Positions 17,743-27,841 of a stretch of DNA of 64,000 bases are shown here, piece after piece; positions within the stretch are counted from its first letter, which is position 1; every line of letters begins with the position of its first letter. The stretch spans positions 1-64,000 of the forward strand of contig NZ_CP042818.1 in NCBI RefSeq assembly GCF_008153345.1, given 5' to 3'. The notes under the pieces were generated by a model. That model had not been told where the DNA came from. It saw only the letters and a list, made by a program, of their open reading frames with translations, and did no database searches. This DNA comes from Treponema phagedenis. GTDB lineage: Bacteria; Spirochaetota; Spirochaetia; Treponematales; Treponemataceae. A program made the translations under genes and the position numbers.

Positions 17743-20700
17743 ATGAGAAAGTTAACAAATATACGAATAGGTATTGATGTCGGCTCTACGACGGTAAAGG
17801 TTGTTGCCCTCGATGCAGAGAATGCACTTCTTTTCAGTAAGTATGAACGCCATCGCGCAGATATACGAAATACAATTATCAAAGTAACCGGCGAGGCTCT
17901 TGACTCCGTTGAACAGCAATGCGGGGCGGAGGTACGGCTTTCAGTGATGGTAACCGGTTCGGGCGGACTTGCGGTTTCGCATTGGCTTTCCATTCCTTTT
18001 ATACAAGAAGTGGTGGCATCCACAACAGCGGTGCGCCAACTTATTCCCTACGCCGATGTTGCTATTGAGCTTGGCGGAGAGGATGCAAAAATCACGTATT
18101 TTGAGCATAGTATTGAGCAGCGCATGAACGGCACCTGCGCCGGCGGCACAGGGGCTTTTATTGACCAGATGGCAGCCCTGCTCGAAACCGATGCTTCGGG
18201 TTTGAATGAGCTTGCAAAAAGTGCAAATACTATTTATCCGATTGCAGCGCGCTGCGGCGTTTTTGCAAAAACCGATGTGCAGCCGCTTATCAACGAAGGA
18301 GCGCGGCGGGAAGATATTGCCGCAAGTATTTTTCAGGCGGTGGTAAGTCAGACCATATCGGGACTTGCCTGCGGTAAACCGATTCGCGGCAGAATTGCCT
18401 TTTTAGGCGGCCCCTTACATTTTTTAGACCAGTTAAGGAAAAGGTTTATTATCTCTTTAAACTTAGCGGAAGATGAGATTATCACTCCCGATAAATCGGA
18501 ACTTTTTGTGGCATTAGGTGCCGCTTTTAATGCGCCGCTTGTTACCGACGCCGACGTTAATGCAAGTACAAAAAAGTCGGCAAAGAATTTTGCTTTTCCT
18601 TCTTATAATTGCGGCGGAGGTTGTTCCTCTTCCGTAGGAGGTTGTTCGTGCGGCACAAAAACATTTAAGCTTGCAAATCCCGCTCAGCGGATAAGTCTTG
18701 CAAAACCGAAACAGCTTAATCCAACACAGATTCAAGCTGCCGTCTTTGATTCGCAAGATGAAGAAACGGTTCACCTTGTGAGCATTGCCGAATTTCGACA
18801 GGCTCTTGCAGGAATCGCCGATGCTGAAATGAACGAAGTGCAGCGGCTTGAACCTCTTTTTAAAGATGAGGAGAGTCTTGTTGATTTTCGATCCCGTCAT
18901 GCAAAAGAAAAAGCGGCAACGGCTGAGCTTGCAAAGGCGGAAGGCCCGCTTTTTTTGGGGCTCGATGCGGGTTCAACCACAACCAAGGCAGCTTTGCTTG
19001 ATTCGGAAGGAAGAATCCTCTGGAAGTTTTATGCGGTGAATGCGGGCAATCCGGTAAAACTTGCTGTTGAAATGCTCAAAGACTTATACAAACAAATTCC
19101 AAAAAAAGCATATATTGCCCGCACCGTTTCTACCGGATACGGCGAAGGGCTTTTTCAAGCCGCACTCGGAGTGGATTCCGGCGAAGTAGAAACAATTGCG
19201 CATTACCGCGCCGCAGACTTTTTCTTACCCGGAGTTGAATTCCTGCTTGATATCGGCGGGCAGGATATGAAATGTCTGCATATGCGGGACGGCGCTATAA
19301 CCTCTATTCAGCTGAATGAGGCTTGTTCTTCCGGCTGCGGGAGTTTTCTTGATAATTTTGCACGCTCACTCGGTATGCCTATCACCGAATTTTCGGAAAA
19401 AGCCTTGCTTGCACAAAAACCGGTAGATCTCGGTAGCCGCTGCACAGTGTTTATGAATAGCCGTGTAAAGCAGGCTCAAAAAGAGGGTGCTTCTGTCGGC
19501 GATATTTCAGCGGGGCTTTCGTATTCGGTTATCAAAAACGCCTTGTTTAAGGTTATCAAACTTCGCGACCCTTCCGCAATCGGAAAAAAAGTGATTGTGC
19601 AAGGCGGCACCTTTAATAATGATGCGGTACTGCGTGCCTTTGAGCTTATTTCTGGCGTGCAAGCGATACGCCCCGATGTTGCGGGCTTAATGGGCGCATT
19701 CGGAGCCGCCCTGATTGCGCGAAGCGAATGGATTGACGCAGGCTCAAACGGTGTCTCGAATCTTGCAAATCTCGAAGATTTAGAAGATTTTTCGGTAGAC
19801 CTTGAGCTGAGACGCTGCGGGAAATGTGCCAACAACTGCCTTTTAACGGTAAATACCTTTAGCGATGGCGAACGCCGTTTTATCACCGGCAATCGCTGTG
19901 AACGGGGGGCGGAAATTGATAAACTTCCCGATTTTAAGGCGCCCGTCCGTACCGCAAAACCGAAGGCTGCACCGATTCCGAATCTTTTTGATTGGAAATA
20001 TAAACGCTTATTTCAGTATAAACCGCTTGCCCCAGACAAGGCTCCACGCGGTGTTATCGGAATTCCGCGGGTGCTTAACATGTACGAAAACTACCCGTTT
20101 TGGTTCACCTTTTTTACCGAGCTTGGCTTTTCGGTTAAACTCTCTCCGCGCTCTACACGCAAAGTGTACGAGGTGGGACTTGAATCCATTCCTTCCGAGT
20201 CCGTCTGTTACCCGGGAAAAATTGCACACGGACATATTGAATCCCTCCTTAAATCCGGTGTAAAAACAATATTCTACCCTTGTATTCCCTACGAAACAAA
20301 AGAGGATGAAGGGGCGGGAAATCATTATAACTGCCCGATTGTAACTTCCTATCCGGAAGTGCTGAAAAACAATATTGACGCATTGCGCCAAGATGCGGAT
20401 GTGCTTTATATCAATCCTTTTCTTCCATTATATAATAAAAAACGCTTAATCGAACGCTTGTTTGAAGAAATAGGGCAAACCTTCGGACTCTTCCTTTCAG
20501 AAATTACCGCAGCAGTAAATACGGCATGGGAAGAGCAGGAATCCTTCCGGCGCGAAACAGAGTTAAAAGGCGAGGAGATTTTAAAAGAGATTGAGGAGCG
20601 GCATTTGCACGGCATTGTGCTTGCGGGGCGCCCGTATCATGTCGATCCTGAAATTCACCACGGAATTCCGGAACTTTTAACCGGACTCGGGTTAGCCGTA

Positions 20701-22401
20701 CTGACTGAAGATTCTGTTGCGCATCTCGGTAAGGTAGAGCGCCCTTTGCGTGTGGTAGACCAGTGGGCATATCACAATCGATTATACCGCGCAGGGCAAT
20801 TTGTCAGCACCAATGCCAACCTTGATCTTATCCAGCTTACCAGCTTCGGCTGCGGACTTGATGCGGTAACAGCAGATCAGGTGCAGGAAATCCTTGAAGC
20901 AAAGGGAAAAATGTATACTTTGCTCAAAATAGACGAAGGCTCAAACCTCGGAGCGGTGCGAATCCGTATTCGAAGTTTGATGGCGGCAATAAAAGAGCGT
21001 GAGCGCTCTGGCATTAAGCTGCAAAAAAAATCAGCTGCATACAAGCGAGTTATTTTTACTGAAGAAATGGGCAAGCGTTATACTATTCTTGCACCGCAAA
21101 TGTCTCCAATCCATTTTGAGTTGCTAGAAGCAGCATTTGAGCACTCGGGCTTTAACGTTGAAATTCTTCCCGAAGTGGATTCAAAAGCAGTCGATTGCGG
21201 TTTACGCTATGTAAATAACGATGCTTGTTATCCGGCTATTATCGTTGCAGGACAAATGATTTCCGCATTACAGTCAGGCAAATATGATCTTAACCGCATT
21301 GCATTGATTATTTCTCAAACCGGAGGCGGATGTCGTGCAACAAACTATATAGGATTTATTCGCAGGGCACTTGCAGATGCGGGGCTTGCGCATATTCCCG
21401 TTATCGGGTTAAGTGCACAGGCAATAGAAACGAGCCCCGGTTTTAAACCGACAGGGGCGCTTTTAAACCGTGCACTAAAATCTCTTGTGCTGGGAGATCT
21501 TCTCATGCGAGTTTTGTATCGCGTGCGTCCCTATGAAGCTATAAAAGGATCCGCTGATGCGCTACACAGAAAATACGCGGCACGAATAAAAGCTGAACTC
21601 AAAGACTTGCCAATGCAAAAATACCACGCACTTATTCAGGACATTGTGGATGACTTTGATACGTTGCCTTTGCGCAATGTACACAAACCGCGTGTTGGTG
21701 TAGTCGGTGAGATTCTGGTAAAATTCCACCCTGTTGCGAATAACGATATATTTAGAACAATTGAACGGGAAGGCGCCGAGTGTGTTGTTCCCGATCTGGT
21801 TGACTTCTTCTTTTACTCGCTTAAAACGGAAATTGATAAAAATAAAATACTCGAGAACTCACTTAAGCAGCGAATTAAATTTCATACGCTTATTTGGATG
21901 CTTGAGCGGTATCGAAGCTATATGAAAAAAGCTTTACGAAACAGCAAACGCTTTAATCCGCCTGAATCCATTTATCATCTGGCACGAGGCGTTGATGGCA
22001 TTGTACAGCTCGGCAATGTAACCGGCGAAGGCTGGTTTCTCACTGCGGAAATGATAGAGCTTATCCAAAGCGGTGTTCCGAACATTGCCTGCATTCAGCC
22101 TTTTGCCTGCCTGCCGAATCACGTAACAGGAAAGGGAATGATAAAAGAACTGCGCCGCCGATATCCCGATGCAAACATTTCCGCAATAGACTTTGACCCG
22201 GGCGCAAGCGAAGTAAATCAGCTGAACCGCTTAAAACTTCTTCTTGCAAATGCACCGAAAGGCAGCCATCCGGATGAAACTAAAATTAATCCTGATGCGG
22301 ATATTCGTGTAAAACGCAGCGACACACAAAAATGGACGCAAAAAACAACACAAGAAAAAATCAAGCCGTCATATAAGCAAAGTTTCGACGCATTGGCGTA
22401 A
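17743..22401 (+). CDS. 2-hydroxyacyl-CoA dehydratase activator-related giant protein (BadF/HgdC family)
   Basis: 1552 residues. Two ASKHA-type activator domains are fused: the first (about 1-265) has [11 protein letters not shown] and the cysteine motif [12 protein letters not shown], the second (about 403-665) has [16 protein letters not shown] and ACSSGCGSF. Both cysteines could ligate the bridging 4Fe-4S cluster used by (R)-2-hydroxyglutaryl-CoA dehydratase activators. A cysteine-rich insert [14 protein letters not shown] lies near 290-303, and CGKCANNC...NRCERGA near 690-720. A DUF2229-like part (about 770-1000) and an HgdB-like C-terminal part follow. Related giant fusions occur in anaerobic Firmicutes and spirochaetes; the substrate here is unknown. 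Confidence 0.88.
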   Translation: MRKLTNIRIGIDVGSTTVKVVALDAENALLFSKYERHRADIRNTIIKVTGEALDSVEQQCGAEVRLSVMVTGSGGLAVSHWLSIPFIQEVVASTTAVRQLIPYADVAIELGGEDAKITYFEHSIEQRMNGTCAGGTGAFIDQMAALLETDASGLNELAKSANTIYPIAARCGVFAKTDVQPLINEGARREDIAASIFQAVVSQTISGLACGKPIRGRIAFLGGPLHFLDQLRKRFIISLNLAEDEIITPDKSELFVALGAAFNAPLVTDADVNASTKKSAKNFAFPSYNCGGGCSSSVGGCSCGTKTFKLANPAQRISLAKPKQLNPTQIQAAVFDSQDEETVHLVSIAEFRQALAGIADAEMNEVQRLEPLFKDEESLVDFRSRHAKEKAATAELAKAEGPLFLGLDAGSTTTKAALLDSEGRILWKFYAVNAGNPVKLAVEMLKDLYKQIPKKAYIARTVSTGYGEGLFQAALGVDSGEVETIAHYRAADFFLPGVEFLLDIGGQDMKCLHMRDGAITSIQLNEACSSGCGSFLDNFARSLGMPITEFSEKALLAQKPVDLGSRCTVFMNSRVKQAQKEGASVGDISAGLSYSVIKNALFKVIKLRDPSAIGKKVIVQGGTFNNDAVLRAFELISGVQAIRPDVAGLMGAFGAALIARSEWIDAGSNGVSNLANLEDLEDFSVDLELRRCGKCANNCLLTVNTFSDGERRFITGNRCERGAEIDKLPDFKAPVRTAKPKAAPIPNLFDWKYKRLFQYKPLAPDKAPRGVIGIPRVLNMYENYPFWFTFFTELGFSVKLSPRSTRKVYEVGLESIPSESVCYPGKIAHGHIESLLKSGVKTIFYPCIPYETKEDEGAGNHYNCPIVTSYPEVLKNNIDALRQDADVLYINPFLPLYNKKRLIERLFEEIGQTFGLFLSEITAAVNTAWEEQESFRRETELKGEEILKEIEERHLHGIVLAGRPYHVDPEIHHGIPELLTGLGLAVLTEDSVAHLGKVERPLRVVDQWAYHNRLYRAGQFVSTNANLDLIQLTSFGCGLDAVTADQVQEILEAKGKMYTLLKIDEGSNLGAVRIRIRSLMAAIKERERSGIKLQKKSAAYKRVIFTEEMGKRYTILAPQMSPIHFELLEAAFEHSGFNVEILPEVDSKAVDCGLRYVNNDACYPAIIVAGQMISALQSGKYDLNRIALIISQTGGGCRATNYIGFIRRALADAGLAHIPVIGLSAQAIETSPGFKPTGALLNRALKSLVLGDLLMRVLYRVRPYEAIKGSADALHRKYAARIKAELKDLPMQKYHALIQDIVDDFDTLPLRNVHKPRVGVVGEILVKFHPVANNDIFRTIEREGAECVVPDLVDFFFYSLKTEIDKNKILENSLKQRIKFHTLIWMLERYRSYMKKALRNSKRFNPPESIYHLARGVDGIVQLGNVTGEGWFLTAEMIELIQSGVPNIACIQPFACLPNHVTGKGMIKELRRRYPDANISAIDFDPGASEVNQLNRLKLLLANAPKGSHPDETKINPDADIRVKRSDTQKWTQKTTQEKIKPSYKQSFDALA

Positions 22402-22576
22402 TCAACTTCGGCTTAATATTTATATCAAGTCGAAGCTGTTTGCAGCATTTCCAGAGCAGCCCTGCATCTCGCACCGTTAGGAGGAATGCAAGTGTCAGAA
22501 CGGGCACGGACGCCCGTGGTTCTACGCAGCAACGATGTTTTAAAGCAAAACTATTTATAAAGCTTTAAAACTCGTC

Positions 22577-22610
22577 GGTTAGTTTTTGCCATGGACGGCA
22601 AAAACTAACC
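22577..22610 (-). terminator. Strong hairpin downstream of the split pepF gene
   Basis: Perfect 14-bp stem GGTTAGTTTTTGCC / GGCAAAAACTAACC with a 6-nt loop, 10 nt past the pepF stop on the minus strand. No T-run follows. The flanks (CAACGATGTTTTAAAG at about 22529 and GGCTCTCTTTATAA at about 22613) resemble a degraded copy of the dispersed repeat, so this may be a repeat-derived hairpin. A second hairpin lies at about 22497-22523. No gene is seen in 22402-22620. Confidence 0.5.
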
Positions 22611-22620
22611 AAGGCTCTCT

Positions 22621-23741
22621 TTATAATTTCGTGTCATCAATTGAATGCAAGAATTCCTTGCATGCCGGAGTTATTGATGCGATGCAGCCCGCAGCAAAGG
22701 GGTTTTTGAGATTTGCGTATTCAACAAGTTGTAAAAACGGCATGGAGCCGCCCGCCTTGCAAAGCCGCAGGTAGTCTTTCCATGCAGAGTCGTGGTTTTG
22801 TTGCGAGCGCACCCAAAATTGCAGCGCGCAAACTTGGGCAAGGGTGTAATCGATATAATAAAAAGGCGAATCAAAAATATGGGATTGGCGCATCCAATAA
22901 CCGCCGCGGTTCAGATAATCATTGTCGCCGTAATTGCGCATCGGAAGATATTTTTTTTCTATTGCGCGCCACTGCGCTTTTCGCTCCGCCGGAGAGGCTT
23001 CGGGATTTTCATAAACCCAATGCTGAAATTCGTCGACACTCACGCCGTAGGGCAAAAACTCAAGCGCCCCGGAAAGATGGGTAAAGCGGAATTTTTCCGT
23101 TTGGTGCTTAAAGAAAAGATTCATCCACGGCCAAGTAAAAAACTCCATGCTCATTGAGTGAATTTCGCACGCCTCATACGTAGGCCAAATATATTCGATA
23201 AGGCGGGCATTTCTGCTTTGATAGGCTTGAAAAGCATGCCCCGCCTCGTGCGTCATCACTTCGACATCATGCTGGGTTTCATTAAAATTAGCAAAGATAA
23301 AAGGCGCCTGATAATCATAGATGGTGGTACAATACCCGCCGCCCTCTTTTCCTTTTTTTGAAAGCAGGTCAAGTAGCTCGTTATCGGTCATAAACCTGAA
23401 AAACTCATCGGTTTCGGGGGAAAGCTCCTTGTACATTGTTTTTGCCTGCGCAATAATCCAATCGGGGTCGCCTTGCGGAACCGCATTGCCGGTGGTGTAC
23501 TTTAACGCCTCGTCATAATAAAAAAGAGTATCAAGCCCGAGCCGCTGCTTTTGCCGCTTTAAAAGCTCAGTGCTGATAGGCACAATCTCATCGTAAATTT
23601 GCTTGCGGTATTTTGCGACCATATCGGCAGTATAATCCGTGCGGTTTAAACGGTCATATCCAAGCTGCACATAGTTTTTATAGCCCAGAGTGCGCGCAAT
23701 GCGCGTGCGCACTTTTACCAGCTCATCATAGATTGAGTCCA
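22621..23741 (-). pseudogene. M3 family oligoendopeptidase, C-terminal part, cut off by prophage insertion
   Basis: About 371 residues of a zinc peptidase. The zinc motif HEAGH (THEAGHAFQAYQSR) and the downstream glutamate region YEACEIHSMSMEF are intact, so the catalytic half is here. It starts abruptly at the prophage left junction; restoring the 5-bp duplication joins ...AELD to SIYDELVKVR in frame with the N-terminal part at 58167-58781, giving about 576 residues, normal for the PepF/M3 family. The junction happens to create an ATG (23740-23742), but no good ribosome-binding site precedes it, so the gene is probably inactive in this lysogen. Confidence 0.93.
23737..23741. repeat. Prophage target-site duplication, left copy
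   Basis: GTCCA, repeated at 58167-58171. Mu-type transposition duplicates 5 bp of target, and removing one copy plus the prophage restores the peptidase reading frame. Confidence 0.92.
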
Positions 23742-23746
23742 TGTCA

Positions 23747-23902
23747 TTTTACATGAGATTTGGCAAAACTGTTACCTTTCGAGCAAATCCATATATAGCG
23801 TATGTTTATTAAAAAATAAGCAAAAAGCCATATATATAGTGTTTATCAGTGATAAAGTGTGCTTTTAGGAAAAGGTATGATTTTACACGAGGTTTGGCAA
23901 AA
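23747..23902 (+). other. Prophage left-end transposase-binding sites (L1, L2)
   Basis: Two copies of a 22-bp motif, core GAGGTTTGGCAAAA preceded by TTTTAC: L1 at 23747-23768 and L2 at 23881-23902. The same motif occurs twice inverted at the right end. The arrangement of multiple sites per end resembles MuA-binding att sites. Between L1 and L2 an imperfect direct repeat (AGCAAA..CCATATATA..TGTTTAT) occurs at about 23782 and 23820. Confidence 0.8.
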
Positions 23903-24137
23903 ATTGATGAAAAATGCCCAAAAAGGGCTGTTTTTAGCCGTTTCTGTTACCTTAAATCTTTTTATTTTTTGGTTTTGAAAAATCGGGAAAATTTTTAAGA
24001 AAATCCGCTTAAAAAGTAGTAAAAAACCAGATATCCGGGGCTGTTTTTTATGATGTTGTAAAAGTTATTCACAGCTTGTGGATAACCATCGTTTTACAGG
24101 GCTTTTTATTCGGATTTTTACGCCGTTTTAATACCCA
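23903..24137. other. Prophage left-end noncoding region with paired DnaA boxes
   Basis: No gene is seen. 24065-24085 holds two convergent DnaA-box sequences, TTATTCACA (24065-24073, one mismatch) and TTATCCACA on the minus strand (24077-24085), forming an imperfect palindrome. CTGTTACCTT occurs twice (about 23769 and 23945). Confidence 0.55.
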
Positions 24138-24824
24138 TTAAACCGCTTTTTTTGATTGCCCTTTTATCGCGGTTTCCAGTCTGTTTTTTGCGATATTAAA
24201 ATAATTATCGTCAATTTCCATGCCGATAAATCGGCGGTTTGTATTCAGGCACGCAATGCCGGTTGTGCCGGAACCCATAAACGAATCCAATACGACATCG
24301 CCTTCATCGGTGCTGTCAAAAATAAATTTTTCCATTAGTTCTATCGGTTTTTGCGTCGGGTGTATTTTTTCGCCGTTTGTTTTTCTCGCTCCGATATTAA
24401 ACGAGGCTACATCATCAATTATATTTGTTATGTAGGACTTTTTAATTTTTCCGGAAAACATAATAAATTCATGACCTGAACCGTAAACATTTAGAGACGG
24501 CCGACCGTGTTTTTCCCAGACTAATAAATTTTTAACCTGCATAACAGAATCAAGAAGCGGATAATAAAAAGCATAGCTGCGCCAATCACAAAAGAAATAT
24601 ATACAGCCGTCAGGCTTTAAAATGCGCTTATATTCTTTAAAAAGCTTTTCATAAAAAGGCTTACAAATAGCTAAATCATTAAAGCAACCCTTTTGGCTAT
24701 TGTGAGTCATGCCTAAAAAATACGGCGGATCAGTAATTATTGACTGTATGCTTTCATCCGGAATTTTCGGCAAAAAGTCTAAACAGTCGCCATGCAGTAG
24801 TTCGATATTTTCGGTTAATTTCAT
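24138..24824 (-). CDS. Phage DNA methyltransferase (DPPY, beta-class order)
   Basis: 228 residues. The catalytic motif TDPPYFLG lies near residue 36 and the AdoMet-binding motif DSFMGSGTTG near 182, the order of beta-class amino-methyltransferases (adenine N6 or cytosine N4). It is the last gene of the leftward arm, next to the left end, with AGGAAGG upstream of the ATG. No restriction partner is nearby, so it probably protects phage DNA from host restriction or replaces Mu Mom in function. Target sequence unknown. Confidence 0.88.
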   Translation of the reverse strand: MKLTENIELLHGDCLDFLPKIPDESIQSIITDPPYFLGMTHNSQKGCFNDLAICKPFYEKLFKEYKRILKPDGCIYFFCDWRSYAFYYPLLDSVMQVKNLLVWEKHGRPSLNVYGSGHEFIMFSGKIKKSYITNIIDDVASFNIGARKTNGEKIHPTQKPIELMEKFIFDSTDEGDVVLDSFMGSGTTGIACLNTNRRFIGMEIDDNYFNIAKNRLETAIKGQSKKAV

Positions 24825-24982
24825 TTTTTTTACCTTCCTTTTTTACATAATTTTTAAATTATACTGAATTAAACGATGTAATTTTGTAATACAGATAAAT
24901 GCAAAAAAAAATAAAAAATCTTTCAAACAAACTGCTTGAAAGCTTTTTATATTGAGAAGATAATATGTTTTTAAATTTAAAC

Positions 24983-25168
24983 TTATTTTTTATTTTCCGG
25001 TTCCGGTATGGGGCTGTCATCAACAATATCGAAAAAAACCTTTGGGTATAAATAGTCTTCTCCGGAATCGTCGACTATACGATAATATTTTCCCTCTATT
25101 GCAAATACCTCATAAGCTTCTTTATCTTGAAACCAAATATCTTTTTTATTTTTATTTACTACCTTCAT
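24983..25168 (-). CDS. Small acidic phage protein, unknown function
   Basis: 61 residues, charged, with the pattern IWFQDKEAYEVFAIEGKYYRIVDDSG that looks like a small beta-rich domain. The start overlaps the end of the preceding head gene by 17 nt, indicating translational coupling. No family recognised. The 158 nt between it and the methyltransferase hold no gene. Confidence 0.6.
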   Translation of the reverse strand: MKVVNKNKKDIWFQDKEAYEVFAIEGKYYRIVDDSGEDYLYPKVFFDIVDDSPIPEPENKK

Positions 25169-26633
25169 GTATCACCTTTATAATTCGTTTTTGTTTAATC
25201 TCAACCTTTCCAATGTTTTTACATTGGTACCAGTGTATTTCAGCACGATATTCATCACCGTCTTCATTCACAAGTATCGCCGTACCTCTCACCTTATACC
25301 AATCTTTTGCTTTTGTAAAGCTCCCGTTTTGATGTTTATATGTTTTTATAAGTCTGTTTACATCTCTTATTTCTTTCCCTTCCGCAATTACTTTTATACT
25401 TTTTACATAAGTGCCCTGTTTGATAAAAGTATCAAAATCATATGCGTCATATTCAGGATTATATACGGTTTTTTGATGTTTAATATACCACCGTCGTTCC
25501 ATTGCTCCAACCGATTTAGGAGTAGTTTTAAACGGTGTGTTTTCTATATCTTCTTTTGTAAGAATATAATCTTGTACACCGATTTCCTTTGCCTGCTCTT
25601 CAACCTCTTCTTGTATGCCGTACTCTTCTATCCGTTTTTCCATTGATTCAATTAAACGCCACCAATCGCCATTTTCGATTGGATTTCCGCCGAAGCCTTC
25701 TTGCGGCATAAAGTCTTTTTTTATTTCGTCTATTGACGGTTCTACGATGTTGGTGCCTGCTCCCGCTTCATAATCGTATACGGCGCGGATTGTGGTGCGG
25801 CAGTTAAAATGGTATGGCGGGAATCCGTAGACCGTCCAAAACGGGTGATCGGCCTTGAGTGCTTTCCCGTTGCCTGCAATGCTTGCGATGTTGTTGCATA
25901 TGTCGGTTGTTCTTCCGTCTTGGATGACTAAGAGCTCCCACGCACGAGGCGGATTACTTGCGTATTGAGTGAGGCGGCCTGCGGTATAAGCGGTCTGCAC
26001 ATTGGTGCGATAAACTGTTTCCCAATAGCCGGGTAAAAAAGGCTTTCTAATATTTTTGGTAAAGCTTTCTATTTCTTCCCATGACTCCTGCCATCCTTCG
26101 CCTTTTTCGAGAGCTTGAATTAATCGCTTACGCACATCTTCGATATGGTCGCATTCGCTCAGGCGTGCAACCGTAAAGGCTCTAAAGCGGAACTTCGGCT
26201 CCAATGCATCCCAAACTTGTTTTTCAATTGATACTTTGCTTTTTAAAAAACCAATCGCTTCTTCAAACGGGAGCGGGTCAACGGCGGAAGTATAAGAAAC
26301 ATTATCGGCAAGGTTTACGTCTTTTTTTTGCAGCGTAATTCCTGCATGATTAAAGCCTAAAAGAAAAGCACCCGCAATTATTTTTTCGGTGAGCTTGATA
26401 AGCTCCGCTGAGCTTTCAGGATACGAGATATTTTTTACAAGCTTTTTTAATTCGTTTTTCTCAAGCGTTTTATCAATGTTGAAAACATCTTTTAACGCTT
26501 GTTTTAACGTTTTAGAAATGCACTCATCAAATCGTTTTTTGCCGGCATCGCAAAAAGATTCAAGCTCCGATGATTTTTCTTTTTCATCGGCTAAAATATT
26601 TTTACGGGTGATCTGCTGTTTTGAATTTTTTTT
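25152..26633 (-). CDS. Portal C-terminus fused to F-like head morphogenesis domain (expressed by -1 frameshift)
   Basis: Open frame of 493 codons with no ATG and no GTG before the F domain; only a TTG near 26204 without Shine-Dalgarno. The first 100 codons (NILADEKEKSSELESF ... IIAGAFLLGFNHAG) resemble the C-terminus of DUF935 portals, missing from the upstream portal frame. From DPLPFEEAIGFLKSKV onward it resembles Mu gp30/SPP1 gp7-type minor head proteins, with PYHFNCRTTIRAVYDYEAG near the conserved core. The frame is entered from the portal by a -1 shift at the A10 run. The C-terminal 130 residues are unassigned. Confidence 0.82.
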   Translation of the reverse strand, partial: KKNSKQQITRKNILADEKEKSSELESFCDAGKKRFDECISKTLKQALKDVFNIDKTLEKNELKKLVKNISYPESSAELIKLTEKIIAGAFLLGFNHAGITLQKKDVNLADNVSYTSAVDPLPFEEAIGFLKSKVSIEKQVWDALEPKFRFRAFTVARLSECDHIEDVRKRLIQALEKGEGWQESWEEIESFTKNIRKPFLPGYWETVYRTNVQTAYTAGRLTQYASNPPRAWELLVIQDGRTTDICNNIASIAGNGKALKADHPFWTVYGFPPYHFNCRTTIRAVYDYEAGAGTNIVEPSIDEIKKDFMPQEGFGGNPIENGDWWRLIESMEKRIEEYGIQEEVEEQAKEIGVQDYILTKEDIENTPFKTTPKSVGAMERRWYIKHQKTVYNPEYDAYDFDTFIKQGTYVKSIKVIAEGKEIRDVNRLIKTYKHQNGSFTKAKDWYKVRGTAILVNEDGDEYRAEIHWYQCKNIGKVEIKQKRIIKVIHEGSK

Positions 26634-27841
26634 TTAGAGTTTGAATCGGCAAGCATAAAGCCTTGCGCTTGCGGAGCCTCTACAATAAACGTATCCTCAT
26701 CATCTTTCGGGCGCGGTAAACCGTACCGAGTGTATAAGGCCTCTTTTGAAACAGGGATTTTATTTTGTATTGCCTGCATAATTTCCGTAAACGTTGCATA
26801 GCTTTTTAAATCAAAATAACCGGACGGTGCTGCTACTCCTTCGCCGAAGTTAATCGCAACCATCCAATTAATTAATTCTTGGAATACGCCTTGCACCGCT
26901 TTTGCATCTCCATGACAAACTCGCACTAAATTTTCATCGTGCACTTCTGCTTGACTTCGTGTGCCATATGTGCCCTCTTGCGTGCTTAACGATTGCGTGG
27001 TAAGCGCAAAGCTTATTTCTTGATTGCATGTTTCAATTAATACCTTATGGTCTTGCAGAGCTCCGCTCATTTCAAGCGTCTTAATATCTTTGACATTAGA
27101 AAGAGCTAAGCCCGCGCCTCCTTCCATTTCTGAAAGGGTTTGCGAAATAGCCTGTGCTGCATTCCTTGCTTCCTCTGTGTTCGTGCTTTCAAACAATGCA
27201 ACAATAGAAGGAACGCCAGCCTTTTTTGCAGCCTTAAGCCAAAACTCCCAGCCAAACTGTTTAAATCGCCACGGCCAATAACACATTAGCAAATCTGAAA
27301 AACCGTAGGGATTTTCAGCGCGCGGATTATTTCGGTAAATTAAAAATTTACATTTTTCGATAAGCGGTCTATTCTCTTTTGTTAACATCGGAACCCATAT
27401 TGAACGCTGTCCCTGTTTTGTTTTTATAATTTCCGTTTTAAAAAATATTTGCTCCGGTCTTTTATTTCGAAGTGAATCGGGAATCCAGTAGCCCGCATCG
27501 TTTTGGGCCCATAAGACTTCTGAAAACGCAAAACCGTATTCAATGGCGGTTAAAAACTCTTTTACATCATTATCCCAATTAAGATTGGAGGTAAGATTAT
27601 CGCGCACAAACTCATATACTTTATCGCTTGCGTTTTTTTGCTCAATTACAAAATTAAAACTTGTAACAATATCTTTCCGCAAGCGTAAATGCGAACCGAT
27701 TTTTGAATCAAGCATCATTTCATCGATAAGCGAATAGAAGCTTACCTTATCGCTTATTATCTCATTCGGATTGGGAAGCTCGGCAATTACCGCTTCGAAT
27801 TTATCCGGTGATATTATTTCAATGTTTAAATTATTTTTCAT
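26591..27841 (-). CDS. Phage portal protein (Mu gp29-like, DUF935), zero-frame part
   Basis: 416 residues. Portals form the dodecameric DNA entry vertex. Conserved features include GSHLRLRKDIVTSFNF near 50, WELLWAQNDAGYW-like region, RNNPRAENPYGFSDL near 165 and PYG/RYGLPRPKDDEDTF near 380. The ATG overlaps the terminase stop by 4 nt. The last 14 residues after the A10 run (IQNSRSPVKIF) have no family character, whereas the -1 frame continues the portal, so the zero-frame end is probably only a minor or truncated product. Confidence 0.88.
   Translation of the reverse strand: MKNNLNIEIISPDKFEAVIAELPNPNEIISDKVSFYSLIDEMMLDSKIGSHLRLRKDIVTSFNFVIEQKNASDKVYEFVRDNLTSNLNWDNDVKEFLTAIEYGFAFSEVLWAQNDAGYWIPDSLRNKRPEQIFFKTEIIKTKQGQRSIWVPMLTKENRPLIEKCKFLIYRNNPRAENPYGFSDLLMCYWPWRFKQFGWEFWLKAAKKAGVPSIVALFESTNTEEARNAAQAISQTLSEMEGGAGLALSNVKDIKTLEMSGALQDHKVLIETCNQEISFALTTQSLSTQEGTYGTRSQAEVHDENLVRVCHGDAKAVQGVFQELINWMVAINFGEGVAAPSGYFDLKSYATFTEIMQAIQNKIPVSKEALYTRYGLPRPKDDEDTFIVEAPQAQGFMLADSNSKKKIQNSRSPVKIF
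26626..26635 (-). promoter_or_regulatory. Predicted -1 frameshift or transcriptional slippage site (A10) in portal
   Basis: On the minus strand the portal reads TCT AAA AAA AAA ATT. The heptamer A AAA AAA permits a -1 slip into the frame ending at 25152. A TAA stop in that frame lies immediately before the A-run, so the downstream frame can only be reached by slipping here. A run of ten A also allows RNA polymerase slippage. Confidence 0.7.

Noticed and set aside
23782-23850. Direct repeat between L1 and L2 as a transposition enhancer
   Set aside because: Two imperfect AT-rich copies only; too little to claim a function, so it is only noted under the left-end sites.
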